Assembly (NCBI GenBank): GCA_963814975.1
Contig: CAWFFB010000001.1
Location: 1-64,000, forward strand
Source of the DNA: CAVUXJ01 sp963814975
Lineage (GTDB): Bacteria; Acidobacteriota; Vicinamibacteria; Vicinamibacterales; CAVVIG01
DNA: 64,000 nt
Direction: 5' to 3'
Shown here: in pieces, positions 37,674 to 46,856 of the stretch
Numbering within the stretch: position 1 is the first letter of the stretch
Layout: every line of letters starts with the position of its first letter
Position numbers and translations under genes: made by a program
Notes under the pieces: model-generated
What the model saw: the letters and a program-made list of their open reading frames with translations, nothing else
What the model was told of the DNA's origin: nothing
Database searches by the model: none

Positions 37674-39232
37674 ATGACTGTTCCACGGTCCTCATGGCGT
37701 CCGCAGCCGGGGACGGTGGCCCTTCTTGCGATTCTGCTGCTCGGCACCGGCCTCAGATGTTTGCATGCGGACGCGCCGCTCCTTGATGCTCACCGCTGGA
37801 GACAGGTCGATACCGCGGCAATTGCCAGAAACCTCTACGAAGACTCCTTCAATATTTTCTACCCTCAGATCGACTGGGGAGGCCGTCACGGATACGTCGA
37901 GAGCGAGTTTCCGATCGTCCCGGCGCTGACGGCGCTCGTCTACACGGCGGCGGGGCCCGACGAGCGGCTCGGTCGACTCGTCACGATCGGTTTCTCCGTC
38001 GCTGCAATACTGGCGATGTACGCGCTGGCGGCCGAACTGCTGGGCCCGGCAGGCGGCCGAGCGGCGGCCTTCCTCCTGGCTATCTCGCCGAGCGCCGTGT
38101 ACTACGGGCGAACGGTCATGCCCGAAGCCCCGATGTTGTTCTTCTCGATTGCGGGGCTGCTGGGGTTCGTGCGGTATTTCGAACCGGTAGCCGTCAAGCG
38201 CTGGTCGCGGGGGCTGCAGCTGCAGCGTTGGCGTGGCTCGCCAAGCCGGTGGCTCTCGTGATTGTCGCGCCGATTCTGGGGGCCGCCTGGAACAGCCGGG
38301 GCCGCCGCCTTCTGCAGGATCGCGCGTTCGTGATCGCGTTCGCGTCGGCCTTCGTGATTGCCGCCGCGTGGTACGTGCACGCGGTGATGATCTACCACGA
38401 GACCGGACTGACGTTCGGCATCGCGTACCCGACCATGACCTATCCGGCGATCTATGCCACCGGACCCTGGCGCTCATTTTCCAAATGGAGCACGCTGGAG
38501 CTGCTCACTGACTCCGCGTTCTACCGGAAGATGGCCACCCAGATCTATTTCCTCCATCTGACGCCGCTCGGTCTGGGTCTCGCCGCCGCCGGCTGGTTCT
38601 TCTGGCGACGTAATGAGCGGCGGACCGTTCCCGATCTGTGGCTCCTCGCCGTTGCGGCCTTCATTCTGGTGGCGGGGAAGGGAAACTCGAACCATGACTA
38701 CTATCAGCTCCCGCTTGTGCCGGTTGCCGCCCTGTATTTCGGCGCGGCAGCCGCGCCGGTGTTCGATGGCGCCGTCATCAGGAGCTACGTGGGGAACGGG
38801 CGAGGAACAACGCTGGCGTTGGGGGCGCTGCTTTGCGGCTTTGGACTCTTGAGCTTTTTCTTCAGCGGAGTCGTGCGATCCCACTTCAGGCCGAACAATC
38901 TGGACACATCGATCCGCAGGGCCGGTGTCGCCATGGAGCGCGTCGTTCCGGCCGATGCCCTCATGGTCGTCGTCGATTACGGAGTCAATTCACCGATGCT
39001 GCTCTACTACGCGCATCGGCGTGGTTGGAGCTTCGACCTGCGGAGTATCAACGCCGAGACCGTTCAGAACCTGCAACACTTCGGCGCTCGGTACTTTGCC
39101 GCTACTGATTGGCCCAGGCTGCAGGCCCAGAGGCCGGAGCTGAAATGGTACCTGGAGCTGCACAAGCGCGTCGAGCTCGAGGGGGCCCCGGTGAAGGCGG
39201 TGCTCTTCGATTTGTCGAAGAGGCACGACTGA
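37674..39232 (+). CDS. GT-C (PMT/ArnT-like) membrane protein, one frameshift
   Basis: Two frames join into about 518 aa. The first luminal loop has LLDAHRWRQVDTAAIARNLY with the expected acidic residue. YYGRTVMPEAPMLFFSIAGL follows, the PxxP-type loop of ArnT-like enzymes. The second frame continues with ALAWLAKPVALVIVAPILGA and ends in a soluble 110-residue domain (MVVVDYGVNSPMLLYYAHRR). The break near 38,215 is in a GC-rich run. It probably transfers a polyprenyl-linked sugar in the periplasm. Confidence 0.75.
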
Positions 39233-39251
39233 CATCCGCGCAGGCGCGCGT

Positions 39252-40385
39252 TCATTGAATCTCACAGACCTGGCCGGGCGGGTCGTTCTTGTCGCCCCAG
39301 GTGGGTCTCTGAACGCCGTCCGAGTCGATCAGGACGTCCCAGAGATTCCGGTTCGAACAAATGAGGTCGCAGGAGTAGAAGTTCGAACCGTCGCTGCTGC
39401 ATCGGTGCCCGCCGCTCTTCCTGAGGATTCCAAACGGTCCTTCGGCAACGCCTGCCGCATTGAGGTCCTTCGCAACCCCGCGCAGGAAGCTGACGATCTC
39501 GCCGCTTGACATGTGGCCGTATTGGCTGCGACGGCACTGGACGATCCCGAACGGCTGGTTCGGATAAGGGGGACCGCAGGGCCTGCCGGCGTCACCGCCG
39601 CCGCCGGGCGGGGGGATTACGACCGGGGCCGCGGTACGGAACACCTGCGTGTCGGACCAGGGACCGGTCGCATTCGTGCTCGTGTCGAATGCCTGGACGT
39701 GCCAGAAGAACTGCTTGTCACTCACCAGAGGGTGGGGCGCATCGAAGTTGGTTCGGTCTGGCTGCTCCCGGAACACCCAGATGGCGACCTTGTTGGCGAA
39801 CGAGTCCGAGTCGGACAGTTCGAGCACGTAGTTGATGGCGCCGACCGGTCCAGATCGGGGCGCGTTGGTAATCCTGAACTCCGGCTTGAGGTCGTCGATT
39901 CGGGTGTTGTTGATCGGAAAGTCCAGCCGAGGCTGATTGATCACGATCGGCGTGAAGACGGTGAAGAACGCCAGCGCGGAAACGGGACTGGAATTGGCTC
40001 CGTCCACCGCCTGGGCGCGCCAGTAATAGGTGCGGCCGCTGGCGAGCGGATCGGGCAATCGGAGGGCCGTTCGGCCTTCGCCGGGGGTGACCCCTTCGCG
40101 CTTGAACACCTTGTTCGTGAAACCCATGTCCGTCGCGACCTCGAAGACATAGCTCAGCGGGCGCTCGCCGTTGGTGGCGGCATTTGTGAGCAGCAGCGTG
40201 ACGGGTTGCTGATCCGCGGCAATCTTCACCCCGTCTCGCGGTTCGATCGGGCTCGGTGGCGTGATGTTGACGCCGGGAATCGGTCCGGCGACCGACGGAC
40301 TGAGCGGGTTCGAGCTTTTTTCCGCGGCGACGCAACCCGCGAAGAGGAGCGCCGACACCACGGACAGGGTACCGAGTTTCTTCAT
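39252..40385 (-). CDS. Lipoprotein with two Fn3-like domains and a Cys-rich C-terminus
   Basis: The protein has 377 aa. Its lipoprotein signal has lipobox FAGC (Cys at about 18). Two beta-sandwich domains follow (about 45-148 and 150-255), each ending with the Fn3-type GRTYYWRAQAVDG or KQFFWHVQAFDTS. After a proline/glycine linker, the last 115 residues contain six cysteines and end GDKNDPPGQVCEIQ; this part is unrecognised. The gene is divergent from a second lipoprotein with a related first domain, so both may be controlled together. Confidence 0.7.
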   Translation of the reverse strand: MKKLGTLSVVSALLFAGCVAAEKSSNPLSPSVAGPIPGVNITPPSPIEPRDGVKIAADQQPVTLLLTNAATNGERPLSYVFEVATDMGFTNKVFKREGVTPGEGRTALRLPDPLASGRTYYWRAQAVDGANSSPVSALAFFTVFTPIVINQPRLDFPINNTRIDDLKPEFRITNAPRSGPVGAINYVLELSDSDSFANKVAIWVFREQPDRTNFDAPHPLVSDKQFFWHVQAFDTSTNATGPWSDTQVFRTAAPVVIPPPGGGGDAGRPCGPPYPNQPFGIVQCRRSQYGHMSSGEIVSFLRGVAKDLNAAGVAEGPFGILRKSGGHRCSSDGSNFYSCDLICSNRNLWDVLIDSDGVQRPTWGDKNDPPGQVCEIQ

Positions 40386-40688
40386 GTCTTCAACCCACGC
40401 CGCCGCTGCAGAACCAGCAGACGTGTTCGGGGACTATCCGACCTATCGGATGATTTCCCGTACGTCTTTACGAATCGTTGTCAAAGTTGCGGCAAGGACT
40501 GGGAGCCCGGCCGCGGGCTGTTGGGAAGGGCTGAACGAAGTCTAGCCGCCGATCCTGCTGCCTGTCAACAAGATCGCGGTGTGAGACGGCGTTCTTTTCT
40601 TTCGCTGCCGGTCATTGTTGTGTATCATTACGCTCCAGCCCCCGCTCATACGACCCGATTATCAGCCGTTTTTCTGGGAGAACTCTGA
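40386..40688. promoter_or_regulatory. Divergent intergenic region between two lipoprotein genes
   Basis: This gap of about 300 bases serves two outward-facing genes. On the right, TATCAT at 40,623-40,628 could be a -10 box, with GGGAGA at 40,676-40,681 as ribosome-binding site. A hairpin-rich middle (GGGAGCCCGGCCGCGGGCTG, 40,500-40,519) stands out. I could not match it to a known riboswitch. Confidence 0.35.
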
Positions 40689-41801
40689 ATGGTAGGTACG
40701 AAGTTGTGGCTCGCAATCATCTGTTCATCCGCGCTGGGACTCGTCGCTGGTTGCAGCAAGTCGTCGCCGAATCCCGCTTCGCCGAGTGGCGTGCGTCCTG
40801 GGGCAGCCGGCGTTGCGGCTGACGGCTCGACGCTCAAGGTGACCGCTCCGACCCCACAGTCGCCGGTCAACAGTCAGAAGGTGGAAGGTAACGAGATCGT
40901 CCTGGTCGTCACCAACTCGTCGGGCGAGTTCGCGACGCCGCCGCCGCTGAGCTACCGGTTCGAGATTTACAATGCCTCCGGGGGCCGGGAATATAGCTCG
41001 TCGCTGATCGCGGGAGGATCGGCCGGTACCACCTCCCACCTTGTTCCCGAGGTCACGCTCGAAAGCGACCAGCGGTACGATTGGCGGGCGCGAGCGGAGT
41101 TCGAAGGTCAAACCGGTCCCTGGTCGCCCTCCGCTTCGTTCATCGCGCCCAACACGACGGGTTATATCCGGGGGAATGAGCTTTACGATCCGCTTGTCAA
41201 CGGCAAGACCGTCGGCGAACCTCATGGGCCGCTGACCTTCATTCCCGGGAAAGGCGTCAGGCTCGAATCGCAGTTGAGCTACATCAGCTACCAGTTGCCA
41301 CTGACACTCCTGGAGGGCGAGTTCTCGATTCTCATTACCGACATGCCCACGAATACCGAAGGGGACAAGACGAAGCTTTTTGCGATGGCTGAGGGCTACG
41401 GAGACATCGTCACAAACGATCGGCGCATGACGGTGGAGAAGCGCGGTGATCCGGCGGGCGTCATCGCGTGGCGGATGATCACCCACAATGACCAAATCGA
41501 AACGACGGGCGACGCCGAGCGCGTCCAGGTCGATTTCGATCAGAACCAGCATTATTTCTGGCAGGCCACCTGGCGGAACAACCGCTTCGACCTGCGCATC
41601 AACGAAGGCGGAGTGATCGGCCGGACGATTTACAACTTCGGCAAGCCGTTTCGTGGCGACCCTTACGATCCCAACCCGCACGTGATCTACATCGGTGCGC
41701 CAGTGGGACGGAGCGGCCCGTCGGGCGCGTCAGTCGATCATGTCACCATCCGGCAGGTCTGGGTTTCCGGTCGGCCTCGCCCCGGATTTGCCAATAAATA
41801 G
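40689..41801 (+). CDS. Lipoprotein with Fn3-like domain and LamG/concanavalin-like domain
   Basis: The protein has 370 aa. Lipobox VAGC (Cys at about 22) leads a low-complexity linker. One Fn3-like domain (about 48-155, ending DQRYDWRARAEFEGQTGPWS) follows. A C-terminal beta domain then contains LEGEFSILITDMPTNTEGDK, NQHYFWQATWRNNRFDLRIN and PHVIYIGAPVGRSGPSGASV. That domain resembles jelly-roll lectin/LamG folds that bind glycans. With its divergent partner it may be a surface glycan-binding set. The role is inferred only. Confidence 0.68.
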   Translation: MVGTKLWLAIICSSALGLVAGCSKSSPNPASPSGVRPGAAGVAADGSTLKVTAPTPQSPVNSQKVEGNEIVLVVTNSSGEFATPPPLSYRFEIYNASGGREYSSSLIAGGSAGTTSHLVPEVTLESDQRYDWRARAEFEGQTGPWSPSASFIAPNTTGYIRGNELYDPLVNGKTVGEPHGPLTFIPGKGVRLESQLSYISYQLPLTLLEGEFSILITDMPTNTEGDKTKLFAMAEGYGDIVTNDRRMTVEKRGDPAGVIAWRMITHNDQIETTGDAERVQVDFDQNQHYFWQATWRNNRFDLRINEGGVIGRTIYNFGKPFRGDPYDPNPHVIYIGAPVGRSGPSGASVDHVTIRQVWVSGRPRPGFANK

Positions 41802-41876
41802 CGAGAAGGGCCTCGATCGCACCGGTGAGCCCTTCGGGGTCTGACCGGTGCGCGTCGGGTGGCCGCGTCAAGTCGA

Positions 41877-42209
41877 ATGACCGAGCTAGATCGAAGAACA
41901 ATGTTGTCGCTGCTCGGGGGCGTCGCGGCGGCTGGGCTCGCCGGATGCGCGGGCTCCATCGAGACGCCACGCGATGGCCTGACGCGTCTGCTCGGACTCG
42001 TTGCGGATCAGACGGACTGGTTGAATGTCCTCAACGACGTCGAACAGACCGACCTCTACGCAGCCTTGACGAGTGCGGACCCATCAACCCCACGCGCCGT
42101 CGCACTTCTGGCGAAAGTGCTGGCCCCCAGGTCGCGTCTCATGGCTTTCGTCGGCTATGGCCAGGTTTCGAACCGGCGCACGGTCTGCGACGGCCTGCTC
42201 CGAGAATGA
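41877..42209 (+). CDS. Small Tat-type lipoprotein, possible small subunit of the adjacent GMC dehydrogenase
   Basis: The protein is 110 aa from ATG 41877. The N-terminus has a twin-arginine-like signal (DRRTMLSLLGG) ending in lipobox LAGC, then a helical body. FAD-dependent sugar dehydrogenases are often encoded after a small Tat protein (gluconate-2-dehydrogenase subunit-3 type) that carries the folded flavoprotein out. This gene is shorter than most of those, but its stop overlaps the GMC start (ATGA). I infer that it is the export partner. It might instead only be a lipoprotein. Confidence 0.6.
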   Translation: MTELDRRTMLSLLGGVAAAGLAGCAGSIETPRDGLTRLLGLVADQTDWLNVLNDVEQTDLYAALTSADPSTPRAVALLAKVLAPRSRLMAFVGYGQVSNRRTVCDGLLRE

Positions 42210-43777
42210 ACCTCGAGAGCGATCTCTGTATCCTCGGCAGCGGTATCGCCGGGATGCTGCTGGCCGAGCGTGCGCTGGCGCACGGCCGCCAGGTGCTGAT
42301 GATCGAGCGGGGCACCCGCCTCACCTTCGAGGAACGGAAGCAGCGGAATTCGCACGACGATCCGCTGCCGTTCAATAAGAGCCCGTACTCCTCGCCGCAC
42401 GAGCCGCAACCGATCGGGCCGCGGACGCGTGGCCAGCGGTACGTCTTTCACCCCGTCTATAACCTGGGCGGGTCGACGAATCATTTCTACGGCAACATGC
42501 CACGCATCCATCCGCGGCACTTCGAGCAGGCGGCATTCGGCGGTGCGAATCGGGCATGGCCCATCTCGTACGCGGAGATCGAGCCGTATTACCTTCAGGC
42601 CGAGCAGCGGCTCCAGATCAGCGGCAGCGCCGACCACACACCATTCCAGGGGAAGTTCGCCTATCCGCTCCCTGCTCACCGCCTCAGCCCGTCGGACCGG
42701 GCCTGTGCGGCGATTTTCGGAGCCCAACACGTCGTGCCGGTGCCAACGGTACGCCCCTCTCGCGCCGTCGACGGGCGGCCCCAATGCTGCGCGACGAATA
42801 CCTGCTCACTCTGTCCAATTGATTCGAAGGGGACGGCCCTCAACACGGTCTACCCCTCGATTCAGAATCGGATCGAGTTGCGCTCGGGACTGCTGGCAAC
42901 CGAGGTGCAGGTCCGGGCCGGCATCGCCACATCGGTTACCGCCGTGGACGAGAAGGGGGGCCGGCATCGCATCGCCGCGCGGCAGTTCGTGGTCGCCTGC
43001 AACGGGGTTGATTCGTGCCTGTTGTTGCAGCGATCGCCGGCGGTCCCGCGGCATGCGAGTCTAGGCCGGTACTACATGGACCATCCGGTCCTCGACCTGG
43101 CGATCCACGGGGCGGGGTTCGACGCGAAGCCTGGATACGGCGACAGTGCCCAAACCGCCATGTTCACGCCGTTTTTCGAACAGCTGGCGGCGGATAGGCC
43201 TGTCTCGCTGCTGGGCGAAATCCGCTGCTCGACGATGGCAAACCGGGCGGGTGAAGGGAATCGGGACGTGATTCTCCGTGAGATCATTCGGCAATCGCTT
43301 CGAGACGGGTCGCGCGACTCGCTGCAGGAAAAGTTTCGCGCGGCCTGGGGCGCGACGCTCGACCTGTGGTTTCTGATCGAGACGCAGCCGCTCGAGACGA
43401 ATACCGTTTCCATTCGCCGCATCGAACCAAACGGACAGGCGATTCCGGAAATCAGCCTCCAGTACCCGGCCTATCTGGGCGAATGCGTCGAGCGCGTCAC
43501 CGCCTACATCCGGCGTCACCTGCCGAGGTCCACCGTTGTCCATCACAGCACCTCTCCGGGAAGCCACCACTGGCTGGGCGCCACGCGAATGGCCGACTCG
43601 CCCGAGCAGGGCTGTGTCGATCGCACGCTGCGATACCACGACCTCCAGAATCTGTATGTGCTGTCGGCCTCGACGTTTCCCTCGGGTTCCAGCGCGAACC
43701 CGACGCTGACGCTGGCGGCACTGGCGTTACGCCTGGGCGACCACTTGAAGCCCGCGACTGTGGAACCGCGAGGCTGA
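42206..43777 (+). CDS. GMC-family FAD dehydrogenase with Fe-S-like Cys motif (copy 1)
   Basis: The protein has 523 aa. FAD-binding GSGIAGMLLAERAL opens the protein, and NLGGSTNHFYGNMPRIHP marks the GMC flavin region. At 194-203, CCATNTCSLCP resembles the cysteine motif that binds a 3Fe-4S cluster in FAD-glucose dehydrogenases. The C-terminus has the catalytic block GSHHWLGATRMAD and SSANPTLTLAALALRLGDHL. The start ATG 42206 overlaps the small Tat gene. It is likely exported folded and oxidises an alcohol or sugar. No cytochrome subunit is nearby. Confidence 0.82.
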   Translation: MNLESDLCILGSGIAGMLLAERALAHGRQVLMIERGTRLTFEERKQRNSHDDPLPFNKSPYSSPHEPQPIGPRTRGQRYVFHPVYNLGGSTNHFYGNMPRIHPRHFEQAAFGGANRAWPISYAEIEPYYLQAEQRLQISGSADHTPFQGKFAYPLPAHRLSPSDRACAAIFGAQHVVPVPTVRPSRAVDGRPQCCATNTCSLCPIDSKGTALNTVYPSIQNRIELRSGLLATEVQVRAGIATSVTAVDEKGGRHRIAARQFVVACNGVDSCLLLQRSPAVPRHASLGRYYMDHPVLDLAIHGAGFDAKPGYGDSAQTAMFTPFFEQLAADRPVSLLGEIRCSTMANRAGEGNRDVILREIIRQSLRDGSRDSLQEKFRAAWGATLDLWFLIETQPLETNTVSIRRIEPNGQAIPEISLQYPAYLGECVERVTAYIRRHLPRSTVVHHSTSPGSHHWLGATRMADSPEQGCVDRTLRYHDLQNLYVLSASTFPSGSSANPTLTLAALALRLGDHLKPATVEPRG

Positions 43778-43818
43778 TCGATCGGCGATGTTCCCGAGAT
43801 GACAGGTCGCTTCCCAGA

Positions 43819-45390
43819 ATGAACATCGAGGGTGATCTCTGTATCCTCGGCAGCGGCATTGCCGGGATGCTGCTGGCCGAGCGTGCGCTGGGGCACGGCC
43901 GCCAGGTGCTGATGATCGAGCGAGGCACGCGTCTCACTTTCGAGGAGCGGAAGCAGCGGAATTCGCACGATGATCCGCTGCCGTTCAACAAGAGCCCGCA
44001 CTTCTCGCCGCACGAGCCACAACCGGTGGGGCCCCGAACGCGCGGTCGCGAGTACGTGTTTCAGCCTGTCTACAACCTCGGCGGTTCGACGAATCACTTC
44101 TACGGCAACATGCCGCGCATGCACCCGGCGCATTTCGGGCAGTCGGCGTTCGGGGGCGTCAGTCGAGCCTGGCCCATCTCGTACGCCGAGCTCGAGCCAT
44201 ACTATCTTCAGGCCGAAAAGCGGCTGCAAATCAGCGGGAGCGCCGATCACACACCATTCCAGGGGCAGTTCGCGTATCCGCTTCCTGCTCACCGTCTGAG
44301 CCCGTCGGACCGGGCCTGTGCGGCGATCTTCGGTTCCGAGCACGTCGTGCCGGTGCCGACGGTGCGTCCCTCCCGTGCTGTCGACGGGCGGCCCAAATGC
44401 TGCGCGACGAATACGTGCTCGCTCTGCCCGGTTGATTCGAAGGGGACGGCCCTCAACATGGTCTACCCGTCGATTCAGGCGGGGATCGAGCTGCGGTCAG
44501 GGCTGCTGGCGACAGCGGTGGAAACCCGCGGCGGGCTCGTCACGGCGGTCACCGCCGCGGACGAGAAGGGCGCGCGGCATCGCATCTCCGCGCGTCAGTT
44601 CGTGGTCGCCTGCAACGGCGTCGATTCGTGCCTGCTGCTCCAGCGCTCGCCGGCGGTCCCGCAGCATGCGAGCCTGGGCCGCTATTACATGGACCATCCG
44701 GTTTTCGACCTGGCGATCCACGGGGCGGGGTTCGACGCGAAGCCTGGATACGCCGACAGTGCGCAGACCGCCATGTTCACGCCGTTCTTCGCCCAACTGG
44801 CGGCCGATGTGCCCGTCTCGTTGCTTGGGGAGATCCGGTGTTCGACGATGGCGAACGACGCCGGCGAGGGAAATCGGGACGTGATTCTCCGCGAGATTGT
44901 TCGACAATCGCTGCGAGATGGGTCGCGCCGCTCGCTCCAGGAGAAGTTCCGCGCCGCCTGGGGCGCGACGCTCGACCTGTGGTTTCAGGTCGAGACGCAG
45001 CCGCTCGCAACCAACACGGTTTCCATTCGCCGTATCGAACCGACCGGGCAGGCGGTCCCGGAGGTCAAGCTCCAGTACCCGGCCTATCTGGGCGAATGCG
45101 TCGGGCGGGTCACCGCCTACATCCAGCGTCACCTGCCCGGCGCGACGATTGTGCATCACAGCACCTACCCGGGGAGCCACCATTGGCTGGGCGCGACACG
45201 AATGGCCGACTCGCCCGAGCAGGGCTGCGTCGACCGTACGCTGCGATACCACGACCTCCAGAACTTGTACGTGCTGTCGACATCGACGTTTCCTTCGAGT
45301 TCCAGCGCGAATCCGACGCTGACGCTGGCCGCGCTGGCCTTGCGTCTCGGCGATCATTTGAAGCCCGCGAGCGCCAGCCGTCCAGGGTGA
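43819..45390 (+). CDS. GMC-family FAD dehydrogenase (copy 2, tandem duplicate)
   Basis: The protein is 523 aa, the same length as copy 1 and very similar along the whole length by eye, including Cys 194, 195, 200 and 203. It starts MNIEGDLCILGSGIAGML. Copy-specific changes include H/Y, S/P and A/E swaps, mostly conservative, so both copies look functional. The following spacer (TCCATCGGCGATATGTCTGAG) resembles the spacer after copy 1, showing the duplicated unit extends past the stop. There is no second small Tat gene, so one partner may serve both. Confidence 0.82.
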   Translation: MNIEGDLCILGSGIAGMLLAERALGHGRQVLMIERGTRLTFEERKQRNSHDDPLPFNKSPHFSPHEPQPVGPRTRGREYVFQPVYNLGGSTNHFYGNMPRMHPAHFGQSAFGGVSRAWPISYAELEPYYLQAEKRLQISGSADHTPFQGQFAYPLPAHRLSPSDRACAAIFGSEHVVPVPTVRPSRAVDGRPKCCATNTCSLCPVDSKGTALNMVYPSIQAGIELRSGLLATAVETRGGLVTAVTAADEKGARHRISARQFVVACNGVDSCLLLQRSPAVPQHASLGRYYMDHPVFDLAIHGAGFDAKPGYADSAQTAMFTPFFAQLAADVPVSLLGEIRCSTMANDAGEGNRDVILREIVRQSLRDGSRRSLQEKFRAAWGATLDLWFQVETQPLATNTVSIRRIEPTGQAVPEVKLQYPAYLGECVGRVTAYIQRHLPGATIVHHSTYPGSHHWLGATRMADSPEQGCVDRTLRYHDLQNLYVLSTSTFPSSSSANPTLTLAALALRLGDHLKPASASRPG

Positions 45391-45458
45391 TCCATCGGCG
45401 ATATGTCTGAGGTGCCAAACCGCTTCTCACCGGGCGCACAGCTCGTCATCGAGGCCAC

Positions 45459-46640
45459 GTGCGGCCGCTGAACGTCCTGCAGATCTGCGACCACCTTGGA
45501 TGGGAGGGATCGCGGATGCACGGCGTCAAGAGGCTGTTCAGCTGGATGATCCCGCGATTCGACCGGGATCGGTTCAACGTCTCGCTCGTCAGCCTGCGAA
45601 AGAAAGACCTGTCGGAAGAGACGCTCGAAGACCTCGGCGTCAACATCACCTATCTCGAGCGCGACAAGTTCGACCCGCTGACGCTCCCGGCCCTGCTCCG
45701 TCTCATCGACGCGCGGCGGATCGACATCCTGCACCTGCACGGCTACGGCGCGACGACCTTCGGTCGCATCGCGGCGGCGCGGCGGGGCATCCCGACGATT
45801 CTCCACGAGCACGCCAACCTGACCGATACCCCCTGGTTCCAGAAGGTGGCCGATCGGCTGCTTGCGCCCGCGACCGACATCGCGCTGGCCGTCTCCCGGT
45901 CCACGGCCGACTTCGTCATCAGTGTGCGCAAGATTCCTGCCTCGAAGGTGAAGGTCGTGTACCTCGGCGTCCCGATGATGGAGTTCAGCCGCGAGCGGAG
46001 CGCCGCGGAGATAGCCGCCGCGCGGCGGGATCTGGGAATCGGCGTCGGGGAGTTCGCCGTCGGCACCGTCACCCGGCTTCACGAGTCCAAGGGCAACTCG
46101 TATCTCGTCGAGGCGGCCGCTCGGGTGGTCCGTGATCGGCCAGGTACCCGCTTCTACCTCGTTGGCGAAGGACCCTTGCTGTGCGATCTACAGGCTCAGG
46201 CCGACGCGCTCGGGCTTGGCGATCGGTTCGTGTTCGCCGGGTTTCGCCGCGATGTGGCCGGGTCGCTGTCGGCGTTCGACTTGAGCGTGTTTCCGTCGCT
46301 GTGGGAAGGCACCCCGATCACGGCGTTCGAAGCGCTCGCGATGGGTAAGGCCATCGTCGCCAGCGATGCCGACGGCCTGCTCGACATCCTGACGGATCGC
46401 CACGACGCGATGATTGTCCCGAAGCGCAACGCCGGGGCCCTGGCGGAGGCGATCGTCTGGGCGATCGATCACCCCGACGCTCGCGCGCGGCTGTCGGCGG
46501 CGGCCCGTCAGACCGGCGGCAAGTACGATATCGACGCCTTCGTTCGGAAGATGGAGCGGCTCTATGTCTTACTGCAGCAGACCTCGCGCGCGACCCGCCG
46601 CCAGGGGATCCTCCGCGCGGACCTGTCGTTCCTGAGGTAG
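45459..46640 (+). CDS. GT4-type glycosyltransferase
   Basis: The protein has 393 aa with two Rossmann domains of the GT-B fold. The N-terminal domain has LNVLQICDHLGWEGSRMHG, and the C-terminal nucleotide-sugar domain has VGTVTRLHESKGNSYLVEAA (about 206-225) and LSVFPSLWEGTPITAFEALA (about 277-296). The latter is the EX7E-type motif of retaining enzymes. It is soluble and cytoplasmic, adding a sugar to a lipid-linked intermediate. GTG 45459 is the likely start. Confidence 0.88.
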   Translation: MRPLNVLQICDHLGWEGSRMHGVKRLFSWMIPRFDRDRFNVSLVSLRKKDLSEETLEDLGVNITYLERDKFDPLTLPALLRLIDARRIDILHLHGYGATTFGRIAAARRGIPTILHEHANLTDTPWFQKVADRLLAPATDIALAVSRSTADFVISVRKIPASKVKVVYLGVPMMEFSRERSAAEIAAARRDLGIGVGEFAVGTVTRLHESKGNSYLVEAAARVVRDRPGTRFYLVGEGPLLCDLQAQADALGLGDRFVFAGFRRDVAGSLSAFDLSVFPSLWEGTPITAFEALAMGKAIVASDADGLLDILTDRHDAMIVPKRNAGALAEAIVWAIDHPDARARLSAAARQTGGKYDIDAFVRKMERLYVLLQQTSRATRRQGILRADLSFLR

Positions 46641-46856
46641 AACTCGTCCGCGAAACACCATCACGTGGGCAGGTCAAGTCGCGAAAGGACGAAACACGAA
46701 GCGTTTGGAAGCAGGTCCTCGTCACCAAGCATGGAAGCGTGAAGCGGCTGGACGGCAGTCTCGCCAGGACGCCAGAACCGGAACTCCGTCGATTACTTGT
46801 CCCGTACTATGACAGACACGAAACCAATACCCGCTGTTTCGTGTCTTCGTGACGTG
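46641..46856. repeat. Convergent spacer with CACGAA repeats and a 10-bp perfect hairpin
   Basis: GACACGAAAC at 46,815-46,824 and GTTTCGTGTC at 46,836-46,845 are exact reverse complements with an 11-base loop, close to the end of the following minus-strand gene. Earlier copies (GAAACACGAAGCG, 46,689-46,701) belong to the same word family. The hairpin could stop transcription from either side. Confidence 0.6.

Noticed and set aside
40440..40560. Possible riboswitch in the divergent lipoprotein gap
   Set aside because: There is a GC-rich hairpin, but the conserved bases of the c-di-GMP (GEMM), cobalamin or TPP classes could not be matched.
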